A stretch of DNA of 13,986 nucleotides, from the NCBI GenBank assembly GCA_022736495.1, contig DZCR01000084.1, positions 1 to 13,986 of the forward strand, read 5' to 3'. Positions 1 to 8,521 of the stretch are shown here, piece after piece (position 1 is the stretch's first letter; every line of letters begins with the position of its first letter). The DNA is from Desulfobacca acetoxidans. GTDB lineage: Bacteria; Desulfobacterota; Desulfobaccia; Desulfobaccales; 0-14-0-80-60-11. The position numbers and the translations under genes were made by a program. Under the pieces are notes generated by a model. That model was given only the letters and a program-made list of their open reading frames with translations. It did no database searches and was not told where the DNA came from.

Positions 1-29
1 TAAGACTCTCAGAAAGGGGTTTTGTCAGC

Positions 30-704
30 ATGAACTTGGGAACCATTGACAAACGAATACTTATTGCCCTAGTGCTGATTCTGTTTGGGGCCGATTACTT
101 TTTGAATCTATCATCCTATATTCATCCGGAACATATTCGAGGCATTCTGGGGAAAACCGGTAGCCTGGCTCCACTTCTCTATATGCTTGTTATGGCGCTG
201 GCAGTCATCATACCCTTCATTCCTACCCTACCGCTGGACATCGCCGCCGGGGCCTTCTTCGGCCCTCTCCTGGGTACCCTTTATTCGGCTGTGGGCGCCA
301 CGGCAGGGGCGGCAGTCGCGTTTTTAATTGCCCGGCACCTCGGACGGGAGTTCATCGAAAGATTTCTTTCCGGGCATATAAACTTTTGCACGCAATGCTC
401 TGATCGCCTCCTGACGAAAATTATTTTCTTTTCCCGGCTCGTTCCTTTTGTATCTTTCAAAATAGTCAGTTACGGCTCCGGGCTCACCATGATGTCTTTA
501 AGGCGCTTCAGCCTGGCCACCCTTCTGGGGATGCTGCCACTAACCTTTGCCTATAATTATTTCGGTGCGGCGATTTTGACGGCAAGTCGAGGGACGGTTC
601 TCCTGATGGGGGTACTGTTGGTCTTGTTCCTCTTTTGGTTTCCCAGGCTGGTTGAACAGTACGATGTCTTTTCATTGCGCACCAAGCTGGAACATAGGGA
701 ATAA
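30..704 (+). CDS. TVP38/TMEM64 (VTT/DedA-like) inner-membrane protein
   Basis: A 224-residue polytopic membrane protein of the TVP38/TMEM64 (SNARE-associated Golgi, VTT) family. Hydrophobic segments lie near residues 8-26, 46-66, 70-103, 130-150, 160-182 and 188-206. The family core is visible as a Pro/Gly-rich stretch ending in a small-residue helix (LPLDIAAGAFFG, 67-78, then GATAGAAVAF, 89-98), followed by the second conserved block FFSRLVPFVSF (133-143) and YGSGLTMMSLRRF (148-160). Bacterial relatives are integral inner-membrane proteins with proposed transport or scramblase-like roles; the substrate here cannot be read from sequence. An AAAGGGG stretch (13-19) lies upstream of the ATG. 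A CTQC pair (Cys120, Cys123) sits in the loop between the two conserved blocks. The next gene begins with a second domain of the same family, so the pair may act together. Confidence 0.9.
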   Translation: MNLGTIDKRILIALVLILFGADYFLNLSSYIHPEHIRGILGKTGSLAPLLYMLVMALAVIIPFIPTLPLDIAAGAFFGPLLGTLYSAVGATAGAAVAFLIARHLGREFIERFLSGHINFCTQCSDRLLTKIIFFSRLVPFVSFKIVSYGSGLTMMSLRRFSLATLLGMLPLTFAYNYFGAAILTASRGTVLLMGVLLVLFLFWFPRLVEQYDVFSLRTKLEHRE

Positions 705-787
705 CTGGATACCGAGGGATTTCAGGTTATCAATTCTTCATCCGAACCATGATTCCCTCCCGGCCGTTTCTGCACCACTATCCACAC

Positions 788-794
788 AAGGAGA
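788..794 (+). promoter_or_regulatory. Ribosome binding site supporting a GTG start
   Basis: AAGGAGA lies six bases before the GTG at 801. No comparable site precedes a later in-frame ATG, so translation of the VTT-oxidoreductase fusion most likely starts at this GTG and includes the hydrophilic N-terminal tail. Confidence 0.75.
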
Positions 795-800
795 CCCGGC

Positions 801-3101
801 GTGAACAACTCAAGAGATGAGGACGACCGTCCCCGGAGCCGTTCTCCCCACGGTCAACCAGAGACTGCTGCTGGAGAAAAACGCGGCGGCTGGTGGCGCC
901 CAGTGTTGCTCCTCGCGGTGGTCGTCGCGATCTTAATACTAGCCAAGGTGTTCGGCGTTGGGGCGCGGCTGGAGGTCTTAAGGGATTGGATCCGCACTCT
1001 TGGACCCTTAGGGCCGCTGGTTTTCGTCCTGATTTATATCGTGGCCGTAGTTGCGGCCCTGCCCGGTTCAGCCCTCACCATTGCCGCGGGGGCGCTATTT
1101 GGCTCAGTGGTCGGGGTCATCCTGGTGAGTATTGGCGCCACCATTGGCGCCGCATTGGCCTTTCTGGTCGGCCGGTATTTTGCTCGCGAGGCCGTGGTCC
1201 GCTGGCTCTCCAAGAATGAGAAATTCCGACGCCTGGATCAACTGACGGAGGAGCATGGCGCCATTATCGTGGGGCTGACCCGCCTGGTGCCCATCTTTCC
1301 CTTCAACCTGCTCAATTACGGCTTTGGGCTCACCCGAGTGCCTTTCTGGACTTATGTCTTTTGGTCCTGGCTGTGCATGCTACCGGGCACCGCACTCTAT
1401 GTGGTGGGAGCCGATGCCTTTACTAAAGGCCTGGCTCAGGGTAAGGTCCCCTGGGGCTCGATCGGCGCCTTGGCGGCAGTGGCGGTCATCCTGTTTTTCC
1501 TGGTACGCTCGGCACGGGGAAAGCTGCAGCTCAAGGAGATGCAAACCGGAGCCAGCAGCACGGATACCGGCGAACCATACCGGGAGCCCGAAGTCAGTCC
1601 TCTGGATCAATATAACGAAGCCTTGCTGACCAATGTCCACCCGCCCGACTGGGCGAATCCGGAGCCAATCCCCCGCTACAACCTGGTGGTGATCGGCGCG
1701 GGCACCGCCGGGTTGGTAACCGCGGCCGGCGCCGCCGGTTTGGGAGCCAAGGTGGCCTTGGTGGAGCGGCATCTTTTGGGGGGAGACTGTCTGAACTACG
1801 GCTGCGTCCCTTCTAAAGCCATCATCCGCTCATCCCGGGTGTACGCCGACATCCGGGATGCCGGCCGGTATGGGGTGGAAGCCTCGGAGAGCGCCAAGGT
1901 GGATTTTCCGGTGGTTATGGAGCGCATGCGGCGTCTCCGGGCGGAGATCAGCCTTCATGATTCGGTTAAACGTTTTCAGGAATTGGGCATCGATGTGTTC
2001 CTGGGAGCGGCCCGCTTTGCCGGACCTGATCGCGTGGAAGTGGGAGGCAAAACTCTGCGGTTTAAGAAGGCGGTCATTGCCACGGGCGGCCGCGCGGTGC
2101 ATCCACAGATAGAAGGTCTGACCAATGCCGGCTTTCTCACCAATGAGACGGTTTTTTCGCTCACCCAGCGGCCAGAGCGGTTGTTAGTCATGGGCGGCGG
2201 GCCTATCGGCTGCGAGTTTGCCCAGGCCTTGCAACGTCTGGGTTGCCAGGTAACCCTTTTGCACAAGTACGACCGCATCATGAATAAGGAAGATACCGAG
2301 GCGGCTGAGCTGATCCAAAAAGTCTTCTTGAAAGACGGTGTACATCTCATCCTTAACGCCAAACCCTTGCGGGTCCTCACGACTGCGGGAGGCAAAATCG
2401 TCCAATACGAGAGCAACGGCCGAGCGGCGGAAATCGAGGTGGATGAGATTCTGGTGGGGGCCGGCCGGGCCCCCAATGTGGAAGGTCTCAATTTGGAGGC
2501 CGCCGGAGTGAAATACGAGGGTGGCCGAGGGAAGGGAGTTATCGTCAATGATAAGCTTCAGACTACTAATCCTAACATCTACGCCGCCGGCGACATCTGT
2601 TTGCCGTATCAATTCACTCACCTGGCCGACGCCGCGGCCCGCATCGTCATCCAGAACGCCCTGTTCTTCGGACGCAAAAAGCTGAGCTCCCTGACCATTC
2701 CCTGGTGCACCTATACCGACCCGGAAGTGGCCCATTTGGGCCTGTCTGAATCAGAGGCGCAGAAGAAAGGTATCGCCATTCAAACCTTCATGAAGCCTTT
2801 AAGTGAGGTGGATAGAGCTATTCTGGATGGCGAGGAACAAGGTTTTGTGAAAATTTTGGTCAAGGCTGGCACTGATAAGATTCTGGGAGCCACTATTGTC
2901 GCCCGGCATGCCGGGGAGATGATCAGCGAGGTCTCTACGGCCATGAAGGGCGGCCTGGGGCTGGGGGCTCTGGCTGCCGTTATTCATCCATATCCCACCC
3001 AGGCAGAAGCCATCCGGCAGACCGGAGACCTTTATAACCGCAGCCGACTGACGCCCAGGGTAAAACGCCTTTTTAGCCGATTCCTGGCCTGGCGCCGCTA
3101 G
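801..3101 (+). CDS. VTT membrane domain fused to MerA/lipoamide dehydrogenase-like flavoprotein
   Basis: A 766-residue fusion. Residues 1-31 are hydrophilic. Residues about 33-236 form a TVP38/TMEM64 (VTT) membrane domain, with LPGSALTIAAGALFG (87-101), GATIGAALAFLVGRYFARE (112-130) and LTRLVPIFPFNLLNYGFGL (159-177). Residues about 293-760 are a full class I pyridine nucleotide-disulfide oxidoreductase: FAD-binding GAGTAG (299-304), redox-active disulfide GGDCLNYGCVPSKA (Cys330/Cys335), NAD(P)-binding GGGPIG (465-470), second FAD motif AAGD (595-598) and the dimer-interface HPYPTQAE (His729, Glu736). The enzyme should move electrons from NAD(P)H through FAD to the disulfide and then to an unknown acceptor. 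It resembles mercuric reductase most, but has neither an N-terminal heavy-metal domain nor the C-terminal Cys pair that binds Hg(II), so that name is not justified. The fold predicts a membrane-tethered cytoplasmic reductase, perhaps coupled to what the VTT domain handles (inference). Confidence 0.92.
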   Translation: MNNSRDEDDRPRSRSPHGQPETAAGEKRGGWWRPVLLLAVVVAILILAKVFGVGARLEVLRDWIRTLGPLGPLVFVLIYIVAVVAALPGSALTIAAGALFGSVVGVILVSIGATIGAALAFLVGRYFAREAVVRWLSKNEKFRRLDQLTEEHGAIIVGLTRLVPIFPFNLLNYGFGLTRVPFWTYVFWSWLCMLPGTALYVVGADAFTKGLAQGKVPWGSIGALAAVAVILFFLVRSARGKLQLKEMQTGASSTDTGEPYREPEVSPLDQYNEALLTNVHPPDWANPEPIPRYNLVVIGAGTAGLVTAAGAAGLGAKVALVERHLLGGDCLNYGCVPSKAIIRSSRVYADIRDAGRYGVEASESAKVDFPVVMERMRRLRAEISLHDSVKRFQELGIDVFLGAARFAGPDRVEVGGKTLRFKKAVIATGGRAVHPQIEGLTNAGFLTNETVFSLTQRPERLLVMGGGPIGCEFAQALQRLGCQVTLLHKYDRIMNKEDTEAAELIQKVFLKDGVHLILNAKPLRVLTTAGGKIVQYESNGRAAEIEVDEILVGAGRAPNVEGLNLEAAGVKYEGGRGKGVIVNDKLQTTNPNIYAAGDICLPYQFTHLADAAARIVIQNALFFGRKKLSSLTIPWCTYTDPEVAHLGLSESEAQKKGIAIQTFMKPLSEVDRAILDGEEQGFVKILVKAGTDKILGATIVARHAGEMISEVSTAMKGGLGLGALAAVIHPYPTQAEAIRQTGDLYNRSRLTPRVKRLFSRFLAWRR

Positions 3102-3155
3102 CGGGTTGCGGGTCTGGACCCTTGATGCTTCAACTTCTGCCAATTGTATTGAGCG

Positions 3156-3160
3156 AGGAA
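3156..3160 (+). promoter_or_regulatory. Ribosome binding site deciding the glgP start
   Basis: AGGAA, within GAGGAAACGACG, lies six bases before the ATG at 3167. The frame stays open back to a TTG at 3122 and an ATG at 3125, but neither has a Shine-Dalgarno-like sequence, and the family homology begins only after 3167. The later start is therefore preferred. Confidence 0.65.
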
Positions 3161-3166
3161 ACGACG

Positions 3167-5296
3167 ATGGACGATCTCAAAAGTATTTTCCCTCACTTGC
3201 CTGAGAGGATCGCAGGTTTAGGAGAACTGGCCTATAACCTGTGGTGGAGTTGGCATCCGATTGCCTGGAAGCTGTTTCAGCGGTTGGACCGAACGGCCTG
3301 GACGGGGACGAATCATAATCCGGTAAAGCTGCTAAAGATGTTGCCCCAAAGTTCTTTGGAGGCAGCCGCGAGCAACCCGGTCTATCTGCGCCGTTATGAT
3401 GCGGTCCTGGCTGAATTCAACCGCAAGGTTCAGGCACAGGTCTGTTGGTTTACTGAAAACGTCACCGCCGCAGCATGTTTACCCATCGCCTATTTCTCCC
3501 TGGAGTACGGCTTGCACCGTTCTCTACCCTTTTATGCCGGCGGCCTGGGCTTTCTGGCGGGGGATCATGTTAAAGAATGCAGCGACCTTGGGATTCCCTT
3601 GGTGGCGGTGGGTTTTATGTACCCAGACGGATATGTCCTTCAGAAGATCAATGCCGACGGGTGGCAAGAAAATGTGGACCAGAAGCTCGACCGGGATTCG
3701 GCGCCTATTACAAGGGTGTTGGATGGCCAGGGGCAACAACTTACGGTGCAGGTCCCCTTTACTGAACCTCCCATCCACGTAGCGGTATGGCGCGTAATGG
3801 TCGGTCGCATTCCTCTTTATCTGATGGACACTGACCTCGAAATTAATGACCCGGCGCACCGGCGGATCTCCAACCACCTTTATATCAGCAATGTTGAAGA
3901 GCGCCTGCTCCAAGAGATCGTCTTGGGGATCGGCGGCAGCCAGATGCTGACAGAATTGGGCATAAAACATTCGGTCCTGCACATGAATGAAGGCCATCCG
4001 GCCTTCGCCTTATTGGAGCGAATCAGGGAGCGCGTTGAGGACAACATGAGCTTTGAAGATGCGGTCCAGGAAGTCAAAGCGACTTCGGTATTTACTACCC
4101 ATACTCCGGTCCGCGCGGGGCACGATGTTTTTTCCCTGAATCTGGTGGATAAATATATCTGCCAATGCTACCCCATGCTGGACCGGGATGAATTTTTGAG
4201 CTGGGGCGCCTCGCCTACTGACCCTCCCAACGCGGGCTTTAACATGACTGCCTTTGCCTTGCGCATGTCCGCCTATCACAACGGTGTCAGCAAAAGGCAC
4301 GCCACGGAGGCTCGGCGCATGTGGCAGTCACTATGGCCGCAAATACCGGTGGAAGAGGTCCCCATCGACCACATAACCAACGGCGTGCATGTCTCCACCT
4401 GGATCGATCCCAAGCTGGAAGCTGTTCTCACCCGTTATTTAGGCCCGGAATGGCTGGCGGATCATGACAATCCTGCTGTCTGGGAATTGGTGGAAGATAT
4501 CCCGGATGCGGAGCTTTGGGATATTCATGTTCGGAAGAAGATGAAGTTGCTCATCGTCATCCGGGACCACGTCCGGCGCCGCTGGGTTGAGGAGCGCGTG
4601 GGCTTGGGAAATGTAGTGGCAGGGGGCACCATGCTGGACCCTTCGGTCCTGACCATCGGGTTTGCCCGGCGCTTTGCCACCTATAAACGGGCGGACCTGA
4701 TTTTCCATGACCTGATCCGCTTGCAAAACCTCCTGACCGATCCTTGGCGACCACTGCAGATCATTTTCGCCGGCAAAGCCCATCCCGCGGATGACCCTGG
4801 AAAGCGCATCCTGCAGCGGATTTTTAAATTGGCTCAGGACCCGGAGCTGGGCGGCAGGATTGCGTTCGTGGAAGACTATGGTGAAGAGATGGCGCAATTT
4901 CTAGTTCATGGGGTGGATGTCTGGCTCAACAATCCCCTGCCGCCTCTGGAAGCTTGCGGTACCAGCGGCATGAAGGCCTCCCTGAACGGGGTGCTGCACC
5001 TGAGCATTCTGGACGGGTGGTGGCCGGAAGGCTTCAACGGCCAGAACGGCTGGGCCTTTGGCGCGGCGAGCAGCCCGACCGGGGATGCCGAGGATGCCGC
5101 AGCCATTTATGATATTTTGGAGAAGGAGGTCGTGCCTCTTTACTATAATGTCACTGAAGAAGGAACCCCAGTAGGTTGGGTGAAGATGATGAAAACGGCG
5201 ATGAAGAGCATCGGCCCCCTCTTCTGCGCCCGGCGCATGGTGAAGGAGTACTCGCAAAAATTTTACCAGCCGGCGCTTAAGGCCGCAGGCAAATAA
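3167..5296 (+). CDS. glgP: Alpha-glucan (glycogen/maltodextrin) phosphorylase
   Basis: A 709-residue GT35 enzyme that releases glucose 1-phosphate from the non-reducing ends of glycogen or maltodextrin, with pyridoxal phosphate as cofactor, in the cytoplasm. The N-terminal part (about residues 5-95, with YNLWWSWHP) is the DUF3417 domain of the short bacterial and archaeal phosphorylase type. The catalytic part shows IAYFSLEYGL, GGLGFLAGDH, a NEGHPAF motif (274-280), TTHTPVRAGHD, DHITNGVHVSTW, IGFARRFATYKRADL and the PLP-lysine motif EACGTSGMK with Lys603. Its length is close to the 700-850 residues usual for this subgroup and it looks intact. The region before the PLP motif reads NNPLPPLE where many homologues have Arg residues, a probable subgroup difference. 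It follows the flavoprotein gene by 65 bases. Its role is mobilising storage glucan; nothing links it mechanistically to its neighbours. Confidence 0.95.
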   Translation: MDDLKSIFPHLPERIAGLGELAYNLWWSWHPIAWKLFQRLDRTAWTGTNHNPVKLLKMLPQSSLEAAASNPVYLRRYDAVLAEFNRKVQAQVCWFTENVTAAACLPIAYFSLEYGLHRSLPFYAGGLGFLAGDHVKECSDLGIPLVAVGFMYPDGYVLQKINADGWQENVDQKLDRDSAPITRVLDGQGQQLTVQVPFTEPPIHVAVWRVMVGRIPLYLMDTDLEINDPAHRRISNHLYISNVEERLLQEIVLGIGGSQMLTELGIKHSVLHMNEGHPAFALLERIRERVEDNMSFEDAVQEVKATSVFTTHTPVRAGHDVFSLNLVDKYICQCYPMLDRDEFLSWGASPTDPPNAGFNMTAFALRMSAYHNGVSKRHATEARRMWQSLWPQIPVEEVPIDHITNGVHVSTWIDPKLEAVLTRYLGPEWLADHDNPAVWELVEDIPDAELWDIHVRKKMKLLIVIRDHVRRRWVEERVGLGNVVAGGTMLDPSVLTIGFARRFATYKRADLIFHDLIRLQNLLTDPWRPLQIIFAGKAHPADDPGKRILQRIFKLAQDPELGGRIAFVEDYGEEMAQFLVHGVDVWLNNPLPPLEACGTSGMKASLNGVLHLSILDGWWPEGFNGQNGWAFGAASSPTGDAEDAAAIYDILEKEVVPLYYNVTEEGTPVGWVKMMKTAMKSIGPLFCARRMVKEYSQKFYQPALKAAGK

Positions 5297-5362
5297 TTTG
5301 TTTTCCAAAAAGAGGAAAGCCGGGACATTGACTGCCGAATCATTGGCAAAGAAAGAAACCCG

Positions 5363-6145
5363 ATGAGACGTGGAAATTCTCAAGAGCAGGAAGCCATTCT
5401 GATCATTACCGACATCAGCGGCTATACCCGCTTTATGTTGTCCAACCGGCAGTCACTCCTGCACGGCCAAATCATTATCTCTGAACTTACGAAGGCGATC
5501 ATTGCCCAGGTCGATATCCCTCTGGAAATCTCGAAACTCGAAGGCGATGCCGTCTTCCTCTATGCCCTGAAAACGAATGGCACCTCCTGGGAAGACACTT
5601 CCCGGCAGATAGGCCAGAAGCTGCTGGCTTTTCTTGCCGCGTTCTCTGACAAACTGTTGGAGCTTAGTCAATCTAACACCTGCTCTTGCGATGCCTGTAC
5701 CTTCGCCGAGAAATTGAGCCTGAAGATCGTGGTTCATAGCGGGGAGGCTCTGCTCTACCAAATCGGCAGATTCGAAGAATTATCCGGGATTGACGTCATC
5801 ATCGTACACCGCTTACTAAAGAACTCGGTGCCGGCCGATGAATATATCTTGCTGACCGAGGCGGCGTACCAGGAGGTGCAATTTCCGGTTGAGATTCCGG
5901 TGACGCCAGGGGAAGAATCCTACGAAGAAATCGGGAAGATAAAAACCTATGTCTATTTCCCCTCGACGGTTCCGGAGCCAGAGGCGCTCCCTGACGCCAA
6001 GCGCTACTCATCGGTTTTCTACCGGATCAAAAACCAAGCCCTCAAGATTTTGAGGTCGACGCTCATCGACCTCGGATGGGCTAAGCTGCCGAAGTTTAAC
6101 CATCTACCTGAGGGAGTGGGCGAAGAGGTGAATACAGACCGCTAA
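5363..6145 (+). CDS. DUF2652 protein, class III nucleotidyl cyclase-like
   Basis: A 260-residue soluble protein of the DUF2652 family, related to class III adenylate/guanylate cyclase domains. The two positions that bind metal in true cyclases appear filled: Asp17 in [11 protein letters not shown] and Asp62 in [12 protein letters not shown] later block, [20 protein letters not shown] followed by [11 protein letters not shown], matches the cyclase core region before the dimer helix. A compact CSCDAC cluster (Cys107, Cys109, Cys112) sits between these blocks and could bind a metal or cluster. No sensor or membrane domain is attached. Whether it makes a cyclic nucleotide is unknown, since the base-selecting residues cannot be assigned by eye. 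Translation begins at an ATG with only a weak purine-rich site upstream. It lies 66 bases after glgP and 19 bases before the next gene, suggesting cotranscription with the latter. Confidence 0.8.
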   Translation: MRRGNSQEQEAILIITDISGYTRFMLSNRQSLLHGQIIISELTKAIIAQVDIPLEISKLEGDAVFLYALKTNGTSWEDTSRQIGQKLLAFLAAFSDKLLELSQSNTCSCDACTFAEKLSLKIVVHSGEALLYQIGRFEELSGIDVIIVHRLLKNSVPADEYILLTEAAYQEVQFPVEIPVTPGEESYEEIGKIKTYVYFPSTVPEPEALPDAKRYSSVFYRIKNQALKILRSTLIDLGWAKLPKFNHLPEGVGEEVNTDR

Positions 6146-6164
6146 CACGTGCTGGAGCCCTAAA

Positions 6165-8420
6165 ATGACCAAGAAGAATCCACCTGCAGCCCGGAGCGGA
6201 TCTCGGACTCAAGGGTGGAAGCGTTGCCTGGCACTAACCTTTGCTTTGGCGGCCTTGATAGTGTCCACTCCTTCCGCCAGCGGAGACGAAACTAAAAATA
6301 ATAACCGCAAAGCGCAACCTGTCCGGGCCAATCGGCTGGCCCGGGAGAGCAGCCTTTATCTGAAACAGCATGCCCACAATCCGGTAGACTGGTATCCCTG
6401 GGGCCCAGAGGCCCTGGAGCGGGCCCGCCGGGAAAACAAGCCCATTTTCCTGAGCATCGGTTACTCCGCCTGCCACTGGTGCCACGTAATGGCCCGAGAG
6501 TGTTTCGAAGACCCCCAAATTGCCAAACTCATGAACGAACACTTTATTAACATCAAAGTGGACCGGGAAGAGCGGCCGGACCTGGACGAAACCTACATGC
6601 AGGCGGTGGTGATGCTCACTGGCCAGGGCGGCTGGCCTCTGAGCGTCTTTCTTACGCCGGATCTCAAGCCTTTTTTTGGCGGCACCTATTTCCCCCCGGA
6701 AAAATTCACCGAAATTCTGGTGGCCTTGAGCCGGGCCTACCGCCAGGACCGGGCCGAGGTGGTGAAGGATGCCCAGACCCTGCAAGAGCAACTCCAGGCG
6801 CGGCAAAAGCTCCGCTTGGCCGGCGAAACACCGGATAAGGAGGCCATAACCCAGGCCTATGATCGCCTCAGCCAGGCTTTCGATGCGCGGCACGGCGGGT
6901 TCGGCGGAGCGCCCAAATTTCCCGAGGCCCTGGAATTGGGGTTCCTGCTTCATTATTATCGCTATGCCGGGGAAGCTCGGGCCCAGGAGATGGTCAGTTT
7001 CACCCTGGAAAAGATGGCCCGGGGCGGCATCTACGACCAGCTGGGCGGCGGCTTTTACCGCTACGCCACGGACTCCCGGTGGCTGGTGCCCCATTTCGAG
7101 AAGATGCTCTACGATAACGCCCTGCTGGCGCCTCTCTACCTGGCCGAGTACCAGATTACCGGGGACGAGCTGGATCGAAGGGTGGCTCAAGAGACCCTGG
7201 ATTTTGTGCTCCGGGATCTCAGTTCTCCCAGCAGCGGCTTTTTCTCCTCATTGAATGCCGAAAGCGAGGGCAAGGAAGGGAAATATTACGTCTGGAGTCT
7301 GGAAGAGGTGCGGCAGGTGGTGGGGCCCAAGGCGGCCCCGTTAGTCCTCGCGGCCCTGGGAGTTTCCCAGAAGGGAAACTTCGAGGGGGTGAATATCTTG
7401 ACCCGGCCCTTGTCTGAGGCCGAGTTGGCCAAGCGGTTTTCTTTAAGCGTGGAGCAGGTCCGCTTGACCTTGAACCCGGCCTTAAATCAGCTAAGACAAG
7501 CCCGGGCCCAGCGAGTGCCTCCGTCCAGGGATGACAAGATCATCGTCTCCTGGAATGGCCTGATGATTGCCGCCCTGGCGCAAGGGGCGCAGGTTCTGGG
7601 AGACCGAAGGTATTATCAGGCTGCTGCTAAAGGTGCCCGTTTTATCCTGAACGACCTCGTCAAGGAGGGACGCCTTTATCGTATCTGGGCCAATGGCAAG
7701 GTTAGCGTCCCCGGGTTCCTGGACGATTATGCCTTCCTGGCCAACGGTCTCCTCGACCTGTTTGAGACTGATTTTGACCCATATTGGCTGACCGAGGCCC
7801 GGCGCCTGGTGGATCAGATGGAGGAACTTTTTTTGGATGGCTCAGAGGGGATTTATTTTTACGAGGGTGAGGATCAGAAGACGCCCCTGGGCAGAAATCG
7901 GAGTATCTACGACCAGTCGATTCCGTCAGGAAATTCCATGGCAGCCCTGGCCTGCTGGAAACTCTACCGCTTTACCGAAGATAAGCGCTACCAAAAGCGG
8001 GCCCAAGCCATCCTCACCCGCTTTCAGGGCCAAGCCCGGAAAGCGCCCCTGGCGTTTCCCCAGCTCTTAAGCGCCCAAATCCTGTACCTGATGCCGGCCC
8101 TGGATCTCACCCTGGTGGGCGACCCCCGGCACCCCGCCGTGCAGAGAATGTTAAAGGACTGCTACCGCTATTTTCTGCCGGAGCGGCGACTGGTCTTAAA
8201 AAATCCCAAGGCTGCCGCGGCCTTGGAAAAAGTGGCGCCGGGGGTGAAGGATTATCCACCTTCCGATAAAGGGCCGGCGGCCTATATCTGCCTGAATTTT
8301 GCCTGCCTTCCGCCTATAACCGACCCACAAGACCTGTCGCTCAAGCTGGGGCGGTTGGCCGCCCGCCAAGACCTGGCCTTACCTCCGGGTCCGCCAGCCG
8401 CGCAGGAGAAACCGAAATGA
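6165..8420 (+). CDS. DUF255/YyaL-like thioredoxin-fold protein with predicted signal peptide
   Basis: A 751-residue protein of the YyaL/SSP411 (human SPATA20) family. It has an N-terminal thioredoxin-like DUF255 domain (about 54-200), then an alpha/alpha-toroid region resembling glycosidase or N-acylglucosamine epimerase folds (about 225-650), and a C-terminal C-x4-C motif ([11 protein letters not shown], Cys709/Cys714). Family signatures are clear: [21 protein letters not shown], the CHWC redox-like motif (103-106), [29 protein letters not shown] and FGGAPKFP. Its biochemical function is not established. Unusually, residues 1-40 look like a Sec signal peptide: basic n-region, hydrophobic [14 protein letters not shown], and small residues SASG before DE. 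This predicts a periplasmic protein, whereas most family members are cytosolic. GGAG at 6154-6157 supports the ATG start, and there is no closer in-frame start before the conserved domain. Confidence 0.92.
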   Translation: MTKKNPPAARSGSRTQGWKRCLALTFALAALIVSTPSASGDETKNNNRKAQPVRANRLARESSLYLKQHAHNPVDWYPWGPEALERARRENKPIFLSIGYSACHWCHVMARECFEDPQIAKLMNEHFINIKVDREERPDLDETYMQAVVMLTGQGGWPLSVFLTPDLKPFFGGTYFPPEKFTEILVALSRAYRQDRAEVVKDAQTLQEQLQARQKLRLAGETPDKEAITQAYDRLSQAFDARHGGFGGAPKFPEALELGFLLHYYRYAGEARAQEMVSFTLEKMARGGIYDQLGGGFYRYATDSRWLVPHFEKMLYDNALLAPLYLAEYQITGDELDRRVAQETLDFVLRDLSSPSSGFFSSLNAESEGKEGKYYVWSLEEVRQVVGPKAAPLVLAALGVSQKGNFEGVNILTRPLSEAELAKRFSLSVEQVRLTLNPALNQLRQARAQRVPPSRDDKIIVSWNGLMIAALAQGAQVLGDRRYYQAAAKGARFILNDLVKEGRLYRIWANGKVSVPGFLDDYAFLANGLLDLFETDFDPYWLTEARRLVDQMEELFLDGSEGIYFYEGEDQKTPLGRNRSIYDQSIPSGNSMAALACWKLYRFTEDKRYQKRAQAILTRFQGQARKAPLAFPQLLSAQILYLMPALDLTLVGDPRHPAVQRMLKDCYRYFLPERRLVLKNPKAAAALEKVAPGVKDYPPSDKGPAAYICLNFACLPPITDPQDLSLKLGRLAARQDLALPPGPPAAQEKPK

Positions 8421-8508
8421 CCAAGCTCTCTTGGAGGATATACTCGCTGCCAACTTAAGTTTATGTAGACAATTTAGCATGTGGCTACGCCCGTAAAGAC
8501 ATAGTTTG

Positions 8509-8514
8509 AAGGAG
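8509..8514 (+). promoter_or_regulatory. Ribosome binding site of the radical SAM fusion gene
   Basis: AAGGAG lies seven bases before the ATG at 8522, an optimal arrangement that fixes the start of the long fusion protein. The 101 bases upstream are AT-richer than the genes and may hold a promoter, but no convincing -35/-10 pair was found. Confidence 0.75.
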
Positions 8515-8521
8515 ATTAGGA

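Noticed and set aside
1..29. End of an upstream gene (TAA at 1-3)
   Set aside because: Only a stop triplet is visible, with no coding sequence to support it.
801..3101. Mercuric reductase (merA)
   Set aside because: The C-terminal Cys pair and the metal-binding N-terminal domain are missing, and no other mer genes are in the window.
3110..3121. Palindrome GGGTCTGGACCC after the flavoprotein gene
   Set aside because: The loop would be only two bases and there is no T-tract, so it is not a credible terminator; a single short palindrome is expected by chance.
3122..3166. Upstream extension of glgP to a TTG at 3122 or ATG at 3125
   Set aside because: No ribosome site precedes it, and the added 15 residues have no family match, while 3167 has a good site.
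6234..7190. Long open frame on the - strand (318 codons) opposite the YyaL-like gene
   Set aside because: It lies wholly within a well-supported gene on the other strand, its translation shows no recognisable domain, and it follows from the GC-rich codon use of the real gene. The same holds for the - strand frames at 9188-10183 and 1976-2548.
8421..8434. CCAAG/CTTGG hairpin after the YyaL-like gene
   Set aside because: A 5-base stem without a T-tract is too weak to call a terminator.
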